Shown: positions 17,421 to 25,954 of the stretch, piece by piece
Numbering within the stretch: position 1 is the stretch's first letter
How the letters are laid out: every line of letters begins with the position of its first letter
NCBI RefSeq assembly: GCF_003999195.1
Contig: NZ_RJVR01000224.1
Location: 1-64,000, forward strand
Direction of reading: 5' to 3'
From: Streptomyces soli
Lineage (GTDB): Bacteria > Actinomycetota > Actinomycetes > Streptomycetales > Streptomycetaceae
DNA length: 64,000 nt
Program-made: the position numbers and the translations under genes
The notes under the pieces: model-generated
What the model saw: only the letters and a program-made list of their open reading frames with translations
Database searches by the model: none
What the model was told of the DNA's origin: nothing

Positions 17421-17999
17421 CTATCCTCGGCTCTCGCCGTCCACCAGCATGTGCAGGGCTCTGTCGAGCCGAACCTTTCTGCTCTCCGGCGTGAGCGCCT
17501 GAAGCAACGGCAGGATCATCAGGTAGCGCCCGGTCTTGTCGAGCGCTTCGAACGCCATCTTGGCCTCAGGGTTCGCATCCAGCGCCGCCGCCAAGTCGGG
17601 CGGCACCGCCGCCGACTTCTGTGACTCGTAGGCCCGCGCCCATCGCCCGTCCTCCTGTGCCCTGCGCACCTCGGCCAGCCCGGGTTCGCGCATCCGGCCG
17701 GTGGACGTCAGCATCGCGACCTTGTCCACATTCACCTGCGACCACAGGCTCTTAGACCGACGTGGCACATACTTCTGCAGGTAGTACCGCTCGTCGAAAG
17801 ACCGCCGCTGCCCGGAGATCCAGCCGTAGCACAGCCCGATGTCGACCAGCTCGTCGTCGGTGACCGTCGGGATACCGGACTTCTTCTTGGCTACCTTGAT
17901 CCACACACCCTCCTGGCGCGTGCAATGCGCGGCCAGCCAGCTCTCGAACGCTCCGCCGTCCACGAAGGCGATGATCTCTACTCCGTCGAGCTCGTCCAT
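17421..17999 (-). CDS. YdeI/OmpD-associated family protein
   Basis: A 192-residue protein of the YdeI family. Signatures are SWLAAHCTRQEGVWIKVAKK, ELVDIGLCYGWISGQRRS and YYLQKYVPRRSKSLWSQVN, followed by the bacteriocin-resistance-like C-terminal domain (LDANPEAKMAFEALDKTGR). The molecular role is unknown; Bacillus relatives are linked to peptide resistance. ATG 17999 (MDELDGVEI) is chosen over upstream starts because homology begins there. It has no operon partner. Confidence 0.88.
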   Translation of the reverse strand: MDELDGVEIIAFVDGGAFESWLAAHCTRQEGVWIKVAKKKSGIPTVTDDELVDIGLCYGWISGQRRSFDERYYLQKYVPRRSKSLWSQVNVDKVAMLTSTGRMREPGLAEVRRAQEDGRWARAYESQKSAAVPPDLAAALDANPEAKMAFEALDKTGRYLMILPLLQALTPESRKVRLDRALHMLVDGESRG

Positions 18000-18129
18000 T
18001 CGGCTCAGGCTAGCGCCGACCGAGTGGCAGTCTCTGCTCAGCTTCCGGTGGCGGTGTCGATGATCTCGTACGAAGGAGCGGATGAGCGGACTGGGCTTGG
18101 CGCGGTTCCAGGCGATGACGAGGTGGCTG

Positions 18130-18280
18130 GGTGGGCAGTCCGCGGTTTCCTGGACGCGCTGGGAGTGCCACCCGAGCGCGTCCCGCACGGCGTGGACGCG
18201 CAAGCCCGCGCTCTATCGCAGTCTGCTGGCCGCACGGCGGTTCCTCGTGCTGCCGGACAATGCCCGGGCGGCAGCTCGGC
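18130..18280 (+). pseudogene. SARP/AfsR-type regulator fragment (NB-ARC region)
   Basis: One frame reads VRGFLDALGVPPERVPHGVD and the next frame continues ALYRSLLAARRFLVLPDNAR. Joined, these give the stretch just after the Walker A loop of AfsR-like NB-ARC regulators, ending in the Walker B equivalent. Everything before and after is missing. The frameshift lies near 18205. Confidence 0.55.
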
Positions 18281-18286
18281 ACGAGC

Positions 18287-18496
18287 GGCACCGCCCTGCG
18301 CCCGTACGATCCGCCGCCCTCCGCACACGCGGCGAAGATCGTCGTCGCTGGTCCGGGCGGCGAGAGCGTGGATGCCGTGCGCGAGCGCCACGAGGCCAGC
18401 GGGACCCGGTACGTAGAGGTCCGCGTCGCCGAGCAGGGGGCTGCCGAGGAGTCGGCCGCCACCGCGCACGCCCGGCTTGTCGCGCGGAGCCGATGA
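18287..18496 (+). pseudogene. C-terminal tail of an unrecognised gene
   Basis: A frame with strong G/C third positions reads ALRPYDPPPSAHAAKIVVAG, then RERHEASGTRYVEVRVAEQG, to TGA 18496. I do not recognise it. Its stop overlaps the ATG of the following TetR gene (ATGA at 18493-18496), as in a coupled operon. The upstream part runs into the SARP fragment, so its start has been lost. Confidence 0.4.
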
Positions 18497-19110
18497 CGCG
18501 TGACGCGACGCCCGGGTGCCCCTCGCCTCCGCAGTTCCAGGACCTCCAACGGGCCGTCAGCCGAACTCTGCTCGTTCATGGCATGCCGGCCGAAGCCCGC
18601 AAACTGTTCGCCGAGTCCGGCTACGACCGGACCACCATCCGGGCGGTGGCCGCGGCGGCACAGGTGGACCCCGGCCTGGTCATGCACTACTACGGCAACA
18701 AGGAGCGCCTCTTCGCCCGGGCCACCCAGACCGAGGCGCCGCCCCTGCCTGGCGGAACCGCCGAACAAGTCGCCGAGCAACTACTCGACCGCCTTCGCCA
18801 CTCGCTCACCGAAGAGCCGAACGGATCACTGGCCCTCCTGCGGTCGATGCTGACCCACCCCGAAGCCGCACACGAGATCCGCAGCACCACCCGCGCCTAC
18901 AAAGACCGGATCAGCGCGGCCATCCCCGACGACGAAGCCAACCTGCGCGCCGACGTAGTCAACGCCGCACTGATCGGCGTCGTCCTCGGCAGACACCTGA
19001 TCAAGCTGGACTACCTCGCCGACGCCGATCCGCAGCAGATCGTCGACATCCTGCGCCCCTGCGTCCGCTCACTCACCAAAGCCGACCCGCCAGCAGCCGA
19101 CCACAACTAG
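18493..19110 (+). CDS. TetR-family transcriptional regulator
   Basis: A 205-residue TetR protein. The helix-turn-helix is ARKLFAESGYDRTTIRAVAA with the following DPGLVMHYYGNKERLF, and the C-terminal domain (LRSMLTHPEAAHEIRS, LIGVVLGRHLIKLDYLA) matches the TetR_C_18-like group. The first helix is odd: instead of the usual I-L-x-A-A-R it reads MPAEARKLF, and ATG 18583 could be the true start. ATG 18493 overlaps the previous stop by four bases. The gene may have been trimmed at its 5' end by the rearrangement upstream. Confidence 0.85.
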   Translation: MTRDATPGCPSPPQFQDLQRAVSRTLLVHGMPAEARKLFAESGYDRTTIRAVAAAAQVDPGLVMHYYGNKERLFARATQTEAPPLPGGTAEQVAEQLLDRLRHSLTEEPNGSLALLRSMLTHPEAAHEIRSTTRAYKDRISAAIPDDEANLRADVVNAALIGVVLGRHLIKLDYLADADPQQIVDILRPCVRSLTKADPPAADHN

Positions 19111-19173
19111 CTGTTTTTCGAGTCCGCCTCAGGCGCCACTGGGGTGGGGCGGCCCTACAGGGGCAGCGCGGCA

Positions 19174-19632
19174 TCATGCCACAGCGTGCGGAAGGTGCTG
19201 CCTATCGGTGCGGTGCTGCTGGGCCCGGGAGCGCCACGGGCCGAACGAGACGGGGGCAGGTGGCGGTGGACTGTCATCAGTGAGGGCGTCCGGCACGGTG
19301 CGGTAGACCGGGAAGGTGCGGTGGAGTTCCGTGAGGCGCAGGATCCGCCATACGGGGCCAGCCGGGCACACGAGACGTAGCAGGGCGCCTTCCTCCCGGG
19401 CGCGCAGGCGGGCGCCGACGAGAACTCCCAGACCACTGGCGTCACAGAAGGTGACGCCGGACAGGTCAACGATCACCTGCGTCGGCTCGCCGGGGCTGGT
19501 GAACAGCTGGTTCAGGCAGTCACGCAGCTGGGGAGCAGCAGCCATGTCGAGCTCACCCGCGACATCCGCGACCGACCAGCCATCCTGCTGGCGTACGGAC
19601 AAGAACAGGGCGGCGGTCTGTTCGCTGGGCAT
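19174..19632 (-). CDS. STAS-domain anti-sigma factor antagonist
   Basis: A 152-residue protein whose first 110 residues form a STAS domain: VADVAGELDMAAAPQLRDCL and the phosphorylation loop VIVDLSGVTFCDASGLGVLV. The serine in DASGLG is the expected site for an anti-sigma kinase. Family members release sigma-B-like factors by binding their anti-sigma when unphosphorylated. The 40-residue C-terminal tail is unstructured. ATG 19632 has GAGGAGG upstream. No kinase partner is adjacent; the PP2C phosphatase at 50342 could act on such proteins but is far away. Confidence 0.9.
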   Translation of the reverse strand: MPSEQTAALFLSVRQQDGWSVADVAGELDMAAAPQLRDCLNQLFTSPGEPTQVIVDLSGVTFCDASGLGVLVGARLRAREEGALLRLVCPAGPVWRILRLTELHRTFPVYRTVPDALTDDSPPPPAPVSFGPWRSRAQQHRTDRQHLPHAVA

Positions 19633-19789
19633 GTTCCCACCCTCCTCACGGATCCCCGGTCGGCCCCTGCAGGTGGCCGACCTCCGTAATCAGTCACTGC
19701 AGCGCCCGTCCCCACCCGGCGGGGTCACCGTCGCCACGACGGGCGAACGATCTCGCTATGAGCCGGTGTTGGCCGGCGCGCACGGCAGT

Positions 19790-19840
19790 TCTTTTTTGAT
19801 ATGCATATAACCCAAATAGAGTATTTTCCGCAAGACTCAG
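19790..19840. other. AT-rich patch in an intergenic stretch
   Basis: About 45 bases of unusually low GC (TTTTTTGATATGCATATAAC, then AAATAGAGTATTTTCC) stand inside very GC-rich DNA between the STAS gene and a small reverse-strand gene. It may be a promoter or a foreign scar. No repeats or core sites of an attachment site are visible. Confidence 0.4.
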
Positions 19841-19919
19841 CAGGCAAGGCAGGCGAAGATATCTCCTTGCCGCCGAGGCATCACGCACTGCGACGTGACT
19901 TCGCGGCTGACTCGCCCGG

Positions 19920-20042
19920 TTACTCGTCGTCGAGGGTGCGGTCTTCGGTCAGCGCCATCTCGGCGAGGATGGCCTCCTCGGGCAGGCCGGGCGTGTCCCG
20001 GACCGCCTGTTCGGCGTCCGTCCGCTGGTGCGATGTCCCCAC
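19920..20042 (-). CDS. Short acidic hypothetical protein (40 aa)
   Basis: GTG 20042 is preceded at the right distance by GGGAGGA and opens a 40-residue acidic peptide (DAEQAVRDTPGLPEEAILAE, ending TLDDE). The frame is open further upstream to 20135, close to an IS-like tip at 20139-20160. So this may instead be the surviving 3' end of a longer gene. The family is not recognised. Confidence 0.45.
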   Translation of the reverse strand: MGTSHQRTDAEQAVRDTPGLPEEAILAEMALTEDRTLDDE

Positions 20043-20138
20043 GTGGGCTTCCTCCCGGTCTGCTTGGGTCAACGCGCTCGCGAGGTTGTAGGCGCCTTTC
20101 CACGACCCGATTTCTGCGGTCCGTGGCCACTGCACGTC

Positions 20139-20160
20139 AGGTGATCCGAAGGAAACGGCC
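20139..20160. repeat. IS-like terminal sequence (copy 1)
   Basis: The sequence AGGTGATCCGAAGGAAACGGCC followed by TAG recurs almost exactly at 27549-27569, where it ends an IS5-like transposase remnant. On the other strand it reads as a tip starting TA-GGCCGTTTCC and containing TTCGGATCA. It is probably the scar of an excised or deleted element. Confidence 0.5.
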
Positions 20161-20280
20161 TAGCCACTCGGGTGACGCTGCTGATCCATTCGTGTCTGGT
20201 TCGTGTCGGATGCGGGCGCCAGTGGGACGTAGGGGTATGCACGGCGCCCTGCAGGGGCGCCCGCGAGAAGGGAACATGCC

Positions 20281-20886
20281 ATGACTCGTGTCCGCCATTG
20301 GTGCTCGGCTGCCGCGACGGCCGGCCTGGTGATAGCGCTGGGAACCGTCGGTTCGATGGCTCACGCCGCCCCAGTGCCGAGTGTCAGCAGCCGCGACACC
20401 GCTTTCCTGCGCAGCATCCACCAGGCCAACATGGCCGAGATCGCCTCGTCGCAGCACGCCGTGGCGCACGGGCGGACTGCTTGCGTCAAGCAGGTGGCGA
20501 CCATCCTGGTGCGGGATCACCGCCGGCTCGACGCCGGCGGCGTCGCACTGGCCAAGCGGCTGCGGGTGAGCCTGCCGGCATCGCCGACAGCCATGGAGAA
20601 GGCGCAGTTCGCCGCGGTCAAGGCCAAGACCCGCACGGCGTACGACGCGGCGTGGCTGAACCTGCAGGCCCGCGCCCACAACGAGGCGCTGCGACTGATC
20701 GACAGTGAAGTGGCCTCCGGCCGGAACGCGCAGGTCAAGGCGGCGGCACGGGCGGCACGGCCGGTCGTCGTGCGCCACCTGGCCATGGTCCGCGGGGGCG
20801 TGTGCCACGCGCCCAGTGCGCCCAAGACCCACGCCGGCGGGCACCGGGCCCAGGTCCACTCGGACCGGCCGGCCGCCCGGCACTGA
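20281..20886 (+). CDS. Secreted DUF4142 protein
   Basis: A 201-residue exported protein. Residues 1-29 form a Sec signal (hydrophobic AAATAGLVIALGTVGSMAHA). The mature part is a DUF4142 four-helix domain: DTAFLRSIHQANMAEIASSQ, then VRDHRRLDAGGVALAKRL. The C-terminus is rich in His, Gly and Pro. The function of the domain is unknown, though its ferritin-like helices are often found in stress-linked secreted proteins. ATG 20281 has GAGAAGGGA upstream, and a strong terminator follows the stop. Confidence 0.9.
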   Translation: MTRVRHWCSAAATAGLVIALGTVGSMAHAAPVPSVSSRDTAFLRSIHQANMAEIASSQHAVAHGRTACVKQVATILVRDHRRLDAGGVALAKRLRVSLPASPTAMEKAQFAAVKAKTRTAYDAAWLNLQARAHNEALRLIDSEVASGRNAQVKAAARAARPVVVRHLAMVRGGVCHAPSAPKTHAGGHRAQVHSDRPAARH

Positions 20887-20903
20887 TCTTCTGAGGTGAC
20901 GTG

Positions 20904-20941
20904 GCCGTCGGACGGGCGTGTGGATCAGCCCGTCCGACGGC
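20904..20941 (+). terminator. Terminator after the DUF4142 gene
   Basis: A perfect 14-bp stem (20904-20917 and 20928-20941) with a ten-base loop, 17 bases after the stop codon. Confidence 0.8.
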
Positions 20942-21092
20942 GTATGACTTCTCGGAGCTTTTCTGGACGGGTTCGGTACCGGACCGGGCAGGGTGTCCGG
21001 AGGACGGACGACGCTGCGGCGGGTCGATGCGTACTCCACCGGAGCCCTCGGTTGCCGAGACGGGGCGCACGGCTATGAGGACAGGGGGCAGG

Positions 21093-21599
21093 CACAACCG
21101 TCAACTGGGCGCCGGTCCTTGATGCGGGGCGGCGCCTGGTCCGTTACGACGCCCGGGCACACGGCCGGTCCACGGGCGAGCCTGTGGACACCGACTACAC
21201 CTATGCCTCCCTCGTGGACGATCTGCTGGCCCCGCTCGATCATCTGGGCGCCACAGAACCTGTCGACGCCATGGGTGCGTCGATGGGGTGCGCCACCGTC
21301 CTGCACGCAGCCGTCCAGGCCCCCGAACGGTTCTCCCGACTGGTCCTGGTCGTCCCACCCACCGCATGGATGACGCGGCAGACGCACGCGCGGCACAACC
21401 TGGAATCCGCTGCCGCGATCGAGCAGGAGGGGCTGGACGCCTGGCTCGCCGCCAAGAGCGATCAGCCTCCCCCTGCTGTCGTCGCCGATGTTCCGGAAGT
21501 CCCGCCGACCCCCGACCAGCGGGTCCTGCCGTCCGTCCTGCGTGGCCTCGCCCTGTCCGACCTGCCCTCCCCCACGGCAATCACCGGGCTGCGTCGCCG
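21093..21599 (+). pseudogene. Alpha/beta-hydrolase fragment lacking both ends
   Basis: The frame reads TVNWAPVLDAGRRLVRYDAR and AHGRST, then the nucleophile elbow MGASMGCATVL and LVLVVPPTAW. The first beta-strands with the oxyanion HG motif are absent, and so is the catalytic His at the C-terminus. The frame runs without its own stop into a transporter fragment near 21600. It is therefore an internal piece of a serine hydrolase gene. Confidence 0.7.
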
Positions 21600-21733
21600 C
21601 CCGGAGCGGCGGCTCGGGCAGCGGGGACGCGATCCTCGACGGCGTCAGCACAGCGGTCCTGGTCAACGCGGTGATCGTCCTCGCCGGGGCTCTCCTGGCG
21701 GGCTTGTTCCTCCGTGGCGAGCAGCGGGGGTGA
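21600..21733 (+). pseudogene. MFS drug-exporter C-terminal fragment
   Basis: In a different frame from the hydrolase piece, the sequence GDAILDGVSTAVLVNAVIVL, ALLAGLFLRGEQRG and stop matches the last transmembrane helix and tail of EmrB/QacA-type exporters. Only about 40 codons remain. The joint with the hydrolase at about 21600 marks a deletion. Confidence 0.6.
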
Positions 21734-21757
21734 CGCCCTGGCACCTGCTCCAGTGCC

Positions 21758-23302
21758 TCAGCTCCGCAGGTGCCCCAGTACGGACCGCACCGCGCGCTCC
21801 ACAGCGTCGCGCGCCTGCTCGGTGTGGTCGATCGTCTCGAAGCCGTGGTGGCCGAGCGGCACGTCGACGATCTCGACATTGGCTTTGCGGTCGTTGGCGG
21901 CGGTCAGGAATTCCTCGACCGTCACCGCGATCTCCGGGAGCTCCAGCCCCACCCGGGTCAACACGATCGGCAGCTGCCCCGCCATACGCACCGCAGTCGC
22001 AGGGCGGAATCGGGAATCGACTACCACCCAGTTCGGCAGCGGCGCGAGGACGGGATAGGTCGCCGCGACGCACCGCAGCCACGACGGGGGCGCCGCGAGC
22101 CAGTCCGCCGACAACAACCCGCCGCCGGAGAAGAACCACAGCGCGACGCGTTCCCCGTCGACGCGCGGATCAGCTCGTATGAACTCGACGGCTTCGGCGA
22201 CATCCTCGGCGGCACGCCCGTAGTCGGCGAGTTCGTGGAGCCGGTGATCCAGCGTCACGCCGACCGCTCCCAGACTCGCCACGTACTGGCCGTAGCCGAC
22301 GAAGGTCCGCCAGTCTCGCGGCGTCGGCCGCGCGTCGCGGGGAAACGGGCCGCCATGGACGAACACCACCGCCGGCCGGGGGCGGTCGGCATCAGACACA
22401 TCATCGGGCAGGTCATCAGGCAGGTATAGGTCGACCTGCCCCACCCGCTCGCGACGCCGCTCCGGTACGTCCAAGACGAACGGCCGACTATGTTCGGGCT
22501 GTTCGCACACCGCCCTGGCCACTCGGTGCCCTTCCCCGGCGGCGGCTTGGAGCAGCACCCCGGCCAACTCGTCGGGGGTGGAGAGCATCGGCCAGTGCCC
22601 GGTGTCGAGTTCGAAGAAGCTCGCCCCTGCGTCGGCGAGGGCCCGGAGAAGGGGGTCCCCCATTCTCACCAGGGCCTCGACCAGGGCGATTGACGACCCG
22701 TTGGCGGTGCACAGGACGCCGGTCGTCGGCAGCTCGGAGACCGCCCCCGACAGCCGTAGCGGCTGGGTGAGCGTGCCCGTCGGCTGCGGTACGGCAAGAT
22801 GGGCCAGCCGTGCCAGCGCGTCTGCGGGGATGCCGGCGACGCTGCCCCAGCGCTGCCACTCGTCCAGCGGCGGCGGGGGGATCTGCCAGCCGTCCTCGGC
22901 CGGCTCGTCGCCCGGCTCCGCGCCGTGCAGCAGCCGGTCGCGGATCGCCTGGTCGGGCACCAGTGTGAGGGCCGTGTCGCCGTCCTGGGGCAGGCCCGCA
23001 TCCAGGGAGACGATCCTGGCGATCCGCTCCGGGCGCCGGTCGGCGGCGCCGAGCACCGGGTAGATGCCGTAGCAGTGACCGACGATCACCACATCGGGCG
23101 CGTCCACCTGGTCGATCAGCTGCACCAGCTCCTGGACATGCGTCTCCAGGTCCGTGTCGGGTCCCGCCGGATGGCTTCGGTCACCCATGCCGGTGAGCGT
23201 CACCGGATACGCCTCGGCCCCCGACTCCCGCAGCCGACCGGCCACTTCCTGCCAAACCCACCCGCCGGTGTGGGTGCCCGACACCAGTACGAATGCCGTC
23301 AT
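21758..23302 (-). CDS. Two-domain alpha/beta-hydrolase fusion
   Basis: A 514-residue cytosolic protein. Residues 1-235 resemble EstC/salicylate-esterase-like hydrolases (FVLVSGTHTGGWVW, then the elbow GHCYG at 75-79, and DTGHWPMLS near the end with the catalytic His). The elbow carries Cys77 where Ser is usual. Residues about 265-514 form a second hydrolase of the BD-FAE type with VFVHGGPFPRD, an FFSGGG elbow and GHHGFE. ATG 23302 has GGAGAGG upstream. It diverges from the MerR gene at 23400 with an operator between them, so MerR probably controls it. Confidence 0.82.
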   Translation of the reverse strand: MTAFVLVSGTHTGGWVWQEVAGRLRESGAEAYPVTLTGMGDRSHPAGPDTDLETHVQELVQLIDQVDAPDVVIVGHCYGIYPVLGAADRRPERIARIVSLDAGLPQDGDTALTLVPDQAIRDRLLHGAEPGDEPAEDGWQIPPPPLDEWQRWGSVAGIPADALARLAHLAVPQPTGTLTQPLRLSGAVSELPTTGVLCTANGSSIALVEALVRMGDPLLRALADAGASFFELDTGHWPMLSTPDELAGVLLQAAAGEGHRVARAVCEQPEHSRPFVLDVPERRRERVGQVDLYLPDDLPDDVSDADRPRPAVVFVHGGPFPRDARPTPRDWRTFVGYGQYVASLGAVGVTLDHRLHELADYGRAAEDVAEAVEFIRADPRVDGERVALWFFSGGGLLSADWLAAPPSWLRCVAATYPVLAPLPNWVVVDSRFRPATAVRMAGQLPIVLTRVGLELPEIAVTVEEFLTAANDRKANVEIVDVPLGHHGFETIDHTEQARDAVERAVRSVLGHLRS

Positions 23303-23372
23303 GAACCTCTCCTCGCACGCAATGCTCCGCGCGGCCGGCCGCACAGGCCATCCGCTCTCACCGGTACCGTAG

Positions 23373-23394
23373 GAACTCCCCCTGAGGGAGGTTC
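23373..23394. promoter_or_regulatory. MerR-type operator in the divergent promoter
   Basis: An imperfect inverted repeat running from GAACTCCCC to GGGAGGTTC, centred on CTGA, just six bases before the MerR start and between the divergent genes. MerR proteins bind such repeats lying in promoter spacers. Confidence 0.5.
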
Positions 23395-23399
23395 AAGCC

Positions 23400-24335
23400 G
23401 TGCCCCCTGACAGCATGTGGACCATCGGAGAGCTCGCCGGGCAGGCGGGCGTCACCGTTAAGACCGTCCGCTTCTACTCGGACCGAGGCCTGCTGCCCGA
23501 AGCCGCCCGCAGCACCGGCGGCCACCGCCGGTACGGCCCGGAGGCGCTCGACCGGCTCCGTACGATCCGCTCCCTGCGCGCCCTCGACCTGCCGGTCCCG
23601 CAAGTAGCCCGGATCCTCGACCAGGAGGACGCGCTGGAGGATGTCGTCGCAGGGCAACTGCAGGAGCTCGGCTCGCGGTTGGCCGCCCTGCGCTGGCGGG
23701 AAGCCGCCCTCCAACTGCTCCAGGACTGCACCCCCGAGGAACGCGCCGACCGGCTGCGCCTGATCGGCGCCGTATCCGCCCCGCCCAGCACGGCCGCTCT
23801 GGCGCGTTTCTGGCGGCGCTGGCTGCCCCCGCGGCTCCCGGCCAGGCTGGTCTCCGCGATCCTCGATCAGGCGGTCCCGCAGCCCCCGGCGGAGCCGGTC
23901 CCGGCCCAGGTCCTGACCTTCGCACGGCTGCACGCCTTCGTCTCCGCCCCCTGCCTCGGCGACGATCGCGGCCAGCCCACAGCGCACCGGCCCGACAAGG
24001 GCTACCGCCCGGCCGTGCTCTACGACGGTCTCCGCGAGGCGTACGCGCTGGCATCTCCGGAACTGCGGGCACAGCGGCCACCGCAAGATGGCGAGGCACT
24101 CGACTGCTTCGTCTCCGCCTACGCCCGCTCACGCGGCACGCGCGACACCCCCGCCTTCCGCCACCACCTCAGCCGCATGCTCGCCGCGGATCCCCGCATC
24201 GACCACTACTGGAAACTCACCGCCGAACTGACCGGCCCGTCACAACCCACCCCCGGCGCCGCCCACGACTGGCTCCTCGCCGCCCTGGACACCCAGCTCG
24301 CCCATCCAGCCGGGCGGCAAGGTCCTCACCATTGA
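23400..24335 (+). CDS. MerR-family transcriptional regulator
   Basis: A 311-residue regulator. The winged helix is typical: TIGELAGQAGVTVKTVRFYS, GLLPEA, GGHRRYGPEALDRL, followed by the dimerisation helix (LDLPVPQVARILDQEDALED). The long C-terminal half has no cysteine cluster of metal sensors and probably binds an organic ligand. The GTG start at 23400 follows GGGAGG. It diverges from the two-domain hydrolase. Its last codons overlap a truncated glyoxalase-like frame, suggesting a deletion just after it. Confidence 0.9.
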   Translation: MPPDSMWTIGELAGQAGVTVKTVRFYSDRGLLPEAARSTGGHRRYGPEALDRLRTIRSLRALDLPVPQVARILDQEDALEDVVAGQLQELGSRLAALRWREAALQLLQDCTPEERADRLRLIGAVSAPPSTAALARFWRRWLPPRLPARLVSAILDQAVPQPPAEPVPAQVLTFARLHAFVSAPCLGDDRGQPTAHRPDKGYRPAVLYDGLREAYALASPELRAQRPPQDGEALDCFVSAYARSRGTRDTPAFRHHLSRMLAADPRIDHYWKLTAELTGPSQPTPGAAHDWLLAALDTQLAHPAGRQGPHH

Positions 24336-24645
24336 GCTTGCCTTCGGGGACTACTCGACCGTGATGATCGCCGACGAGTTCCCGGAGCAGGGCATCGTCT
24401 CACCGCTGACCCTCGGTGGCACCTACGGGGCGCTGCAGGTCTCGACCGACGACGTGGACACGCTGTGGAAGCGGGCCCTGGGCGCGGGCGCCGAGGTGTT
24501 CCACCCCCTGCAGGACACCTTCTGGGGCGAGCGGCACGGGCAGGTCATCGACCCGTTCGGACACCGCTGGGGCATGTCGCAACACCTGCGCGACGTCTCC
24601 CCGCAGGAGATCGCCCGTGAAGCCGCGAAGCTGTTCGGCTCCTGA
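24313..24645 (+). pseudogene. VOC/glyoxalase-like protein, N-terminus missing
   Basis: The frame reads GGKVLTIELAFGDYSTVMIA, LGGTYGALQVSTDDVDTLW and VIDPFGHRWGMSQHLRDVSP, which is PhnB-type VOC sequence from about residue 35 onward. The first beta-alpha unit is missing, and the surviving part begins inside the end of the MerR gene. ATG 24361 could still start translation but gives half a domain. Confidence 0.65.
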
Positions 24646-24680
24646 TCCTCTTACGCAACGATGAGGAAAGGGAACCACCC

Positions 24681-24868
24681 TTGCGATACCGGCTGCTGGG
24701 CCGGACAGGGTTACGCGTCTCGGAGCTGTTCCTGAGTGCGATGACCTTCGGCGAACAAGGCCGTGTAGGGGCATCCCCGGAGGAGTGCGCGACCGCTTCG
24801 TCCTGACCACCAAGTACACCGTCTCCCGGGACAGCAGCGACCGCAACGCCGCCGGCAACCACTGCTGA
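24681..24868 (+). pseudogene. Aldo/keto reductase remnant
   Basis: TTG 24681, with AGGAAAGGGA upstream, starts YRLLGRTGLRVSELFLSAMT and FGEQ, the classic aldo/keto reductase opening. The frame soon stops; in another frame the later segment DRFVLTTKYTVSRDSSDRNA ends at TGA 24868. The catalytic Tyr/Lys region and the whole barrel C-terminus are gone. Confidence 0.7.
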
Positions 24869-24907
24869 TCAGTGGGCCCCGACCAGCGACTCGCCGATAA
24901 GGTCACC

Positions 24908-24937
24908 TTGACGATAAGCGTCGACTCTCGCTATCGT
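24908..24937 (+). promoter_or_regulatory. Sigma-70-type promoter of the SPFH operon
   Basis: TTGACG at 24908-24913 and TATCGT at 24932-24937 are spaced by 18 bases, 25 bases before the ATG at 24962. The GACGAT/ATCGTC inverted repeat within it could be an operator. Confidence 0.5.
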
Positions 24938-24961
24938 CTTACTGACGACAAGGGGGCCGCC

Positions 24962-25954
24962 ATGGCCGACATCAGCAAGCGCTTCGGACTGCGACACCTG
25001 CGCGCAGCACCCACCTCGCACATCCGCCACCTTCGCCGCGGCCAACTCGCCCACGACGGCGCCGGAATCGCCTTCTGGTTCCGGCCCCTGATTGCCGCCC
25101 TCTCCGAAGTGCCCGTGGACGACCGCGAGTTGGCCATGCTCTTCCACGCCCGCACCGCCGACTTCCAGGACGTCACCGTGCAGGCAACGGTCACGTTCCG
25201 GATCACCGAGCCGGCGGCCGCGGCTACCCGGCTCGACTTCAGCATCGACCCCGGTACGGGGATCTGGCGCGCCGCGCCGCTGGATCAGATCGGCACGCTG
25301 CTCACCGAGACCGCCCAGCAGCACGCCCTGCACCTGCTTGCCCGCACCAGCCTCGCCGATACGCTGGTCAACGGCGTCGCCGAGGTGCGGGCGAGGATGG
25401 CTGAGGGGCTGGCGGCCGAGCCGCGGCTGGCCGAGACGGGACTCGAGGTCATCGCCGTACGCGTGGTCGCGCTGCGGCCCGAGCCCGAAGTGGAGCGGGC
25501 ACTGCGTACTCCGGCCCGTGAGCAGATCCAGCAGGAGGCGGACCGGGCGACGTACGAGCGCCGTGCCGTCGCCGTCGAGCGGGAGCGGGCGATCTCCGAG
25601 AACGAGCTGGAGAGCAAAATCGAGCTTGCCCGCCGCGAGGAGCAACTGGTCGCCCAACAGGGCACCAACGCCCGCCGCCTGGCCGAGGAGGAGGCCGCCG
25701 CCGCGACCGTCCGTACGGAGTCCGAGGCCGGCCGCCGTACGACCCTGGCCGCCGCCGAGGCCGAGGCCTTACGGACACTCGGCGCGGCCACAGCGGCTGC
25801 CGAGGCCGACCGGCTCGCCGCGCACCAGCAGGTCGACCCGGCCGTGCTGCACGCGCTCGCGCTCATGGAACTGGCGGGTAACCTGCCCAAGGTGGAGCAT
25901 CTGACGCTCACCCCGGATCTGGTCACCGACCTGCTGGGCAGGCTGACGCGATGA
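24962..25954 (+). CDS. SPFH/Band-7 domain protein
   Basis: A 330-residue protein of the SPFH superfamily. Residues 10-190 carry the domain (GIAFWFRPLIAALSEVPVDD, VTVQATVTFRITEP, ETGLEVIAVRVVALRPEPE). Residues 195-300 form a long charged Ala/Glu-rich coiled coil, and the C-terminus repeats the flotillin-like ending (LTPDLVTDLLGRL). Unlike stomatins it has no N-terminal membrane helix. SPFH proteins form ring or cage assemblies on membranes. The ATG at 24962 follows AGGGGG. It overlaps the next gene by four bases, so the two proteins are likely made together. Confidence 0.85.
   Translation: MADISKRFGLRHLRAAPTSHIRHLRRGQLAHDGAGIAFWFRPLIAALSEVPVDDRELAMLFHARTADFQDVTVQATVTFRITEPAAAATRLDFSIDPGTGIWRAAPLDQIGTLLTETAQQHALHLLARTSLADTLVNGVAEVRARMAEGLAAEPRLAETGLEVIAVRVVALRPEPEVERALRTPAREQIQQEADRATYERRAVAVERERAISENELESKIELARREEQLVAQQGTNARRLAEEEAAAATVRTESEAGRRTTLAAAEAEALRTLGAATAAAEADRLAAHQQVDPAVLHALALMELAGNLPKVEHLTLTPDLVTDLLGRLTR

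Noticed and set aside
19790..19840. AT-rich patch as an attachment site or origin
   Set aside because: There are no DnaA boxes, direct repeats or tRNA end nearby. It is kept only as an unexplained patch.
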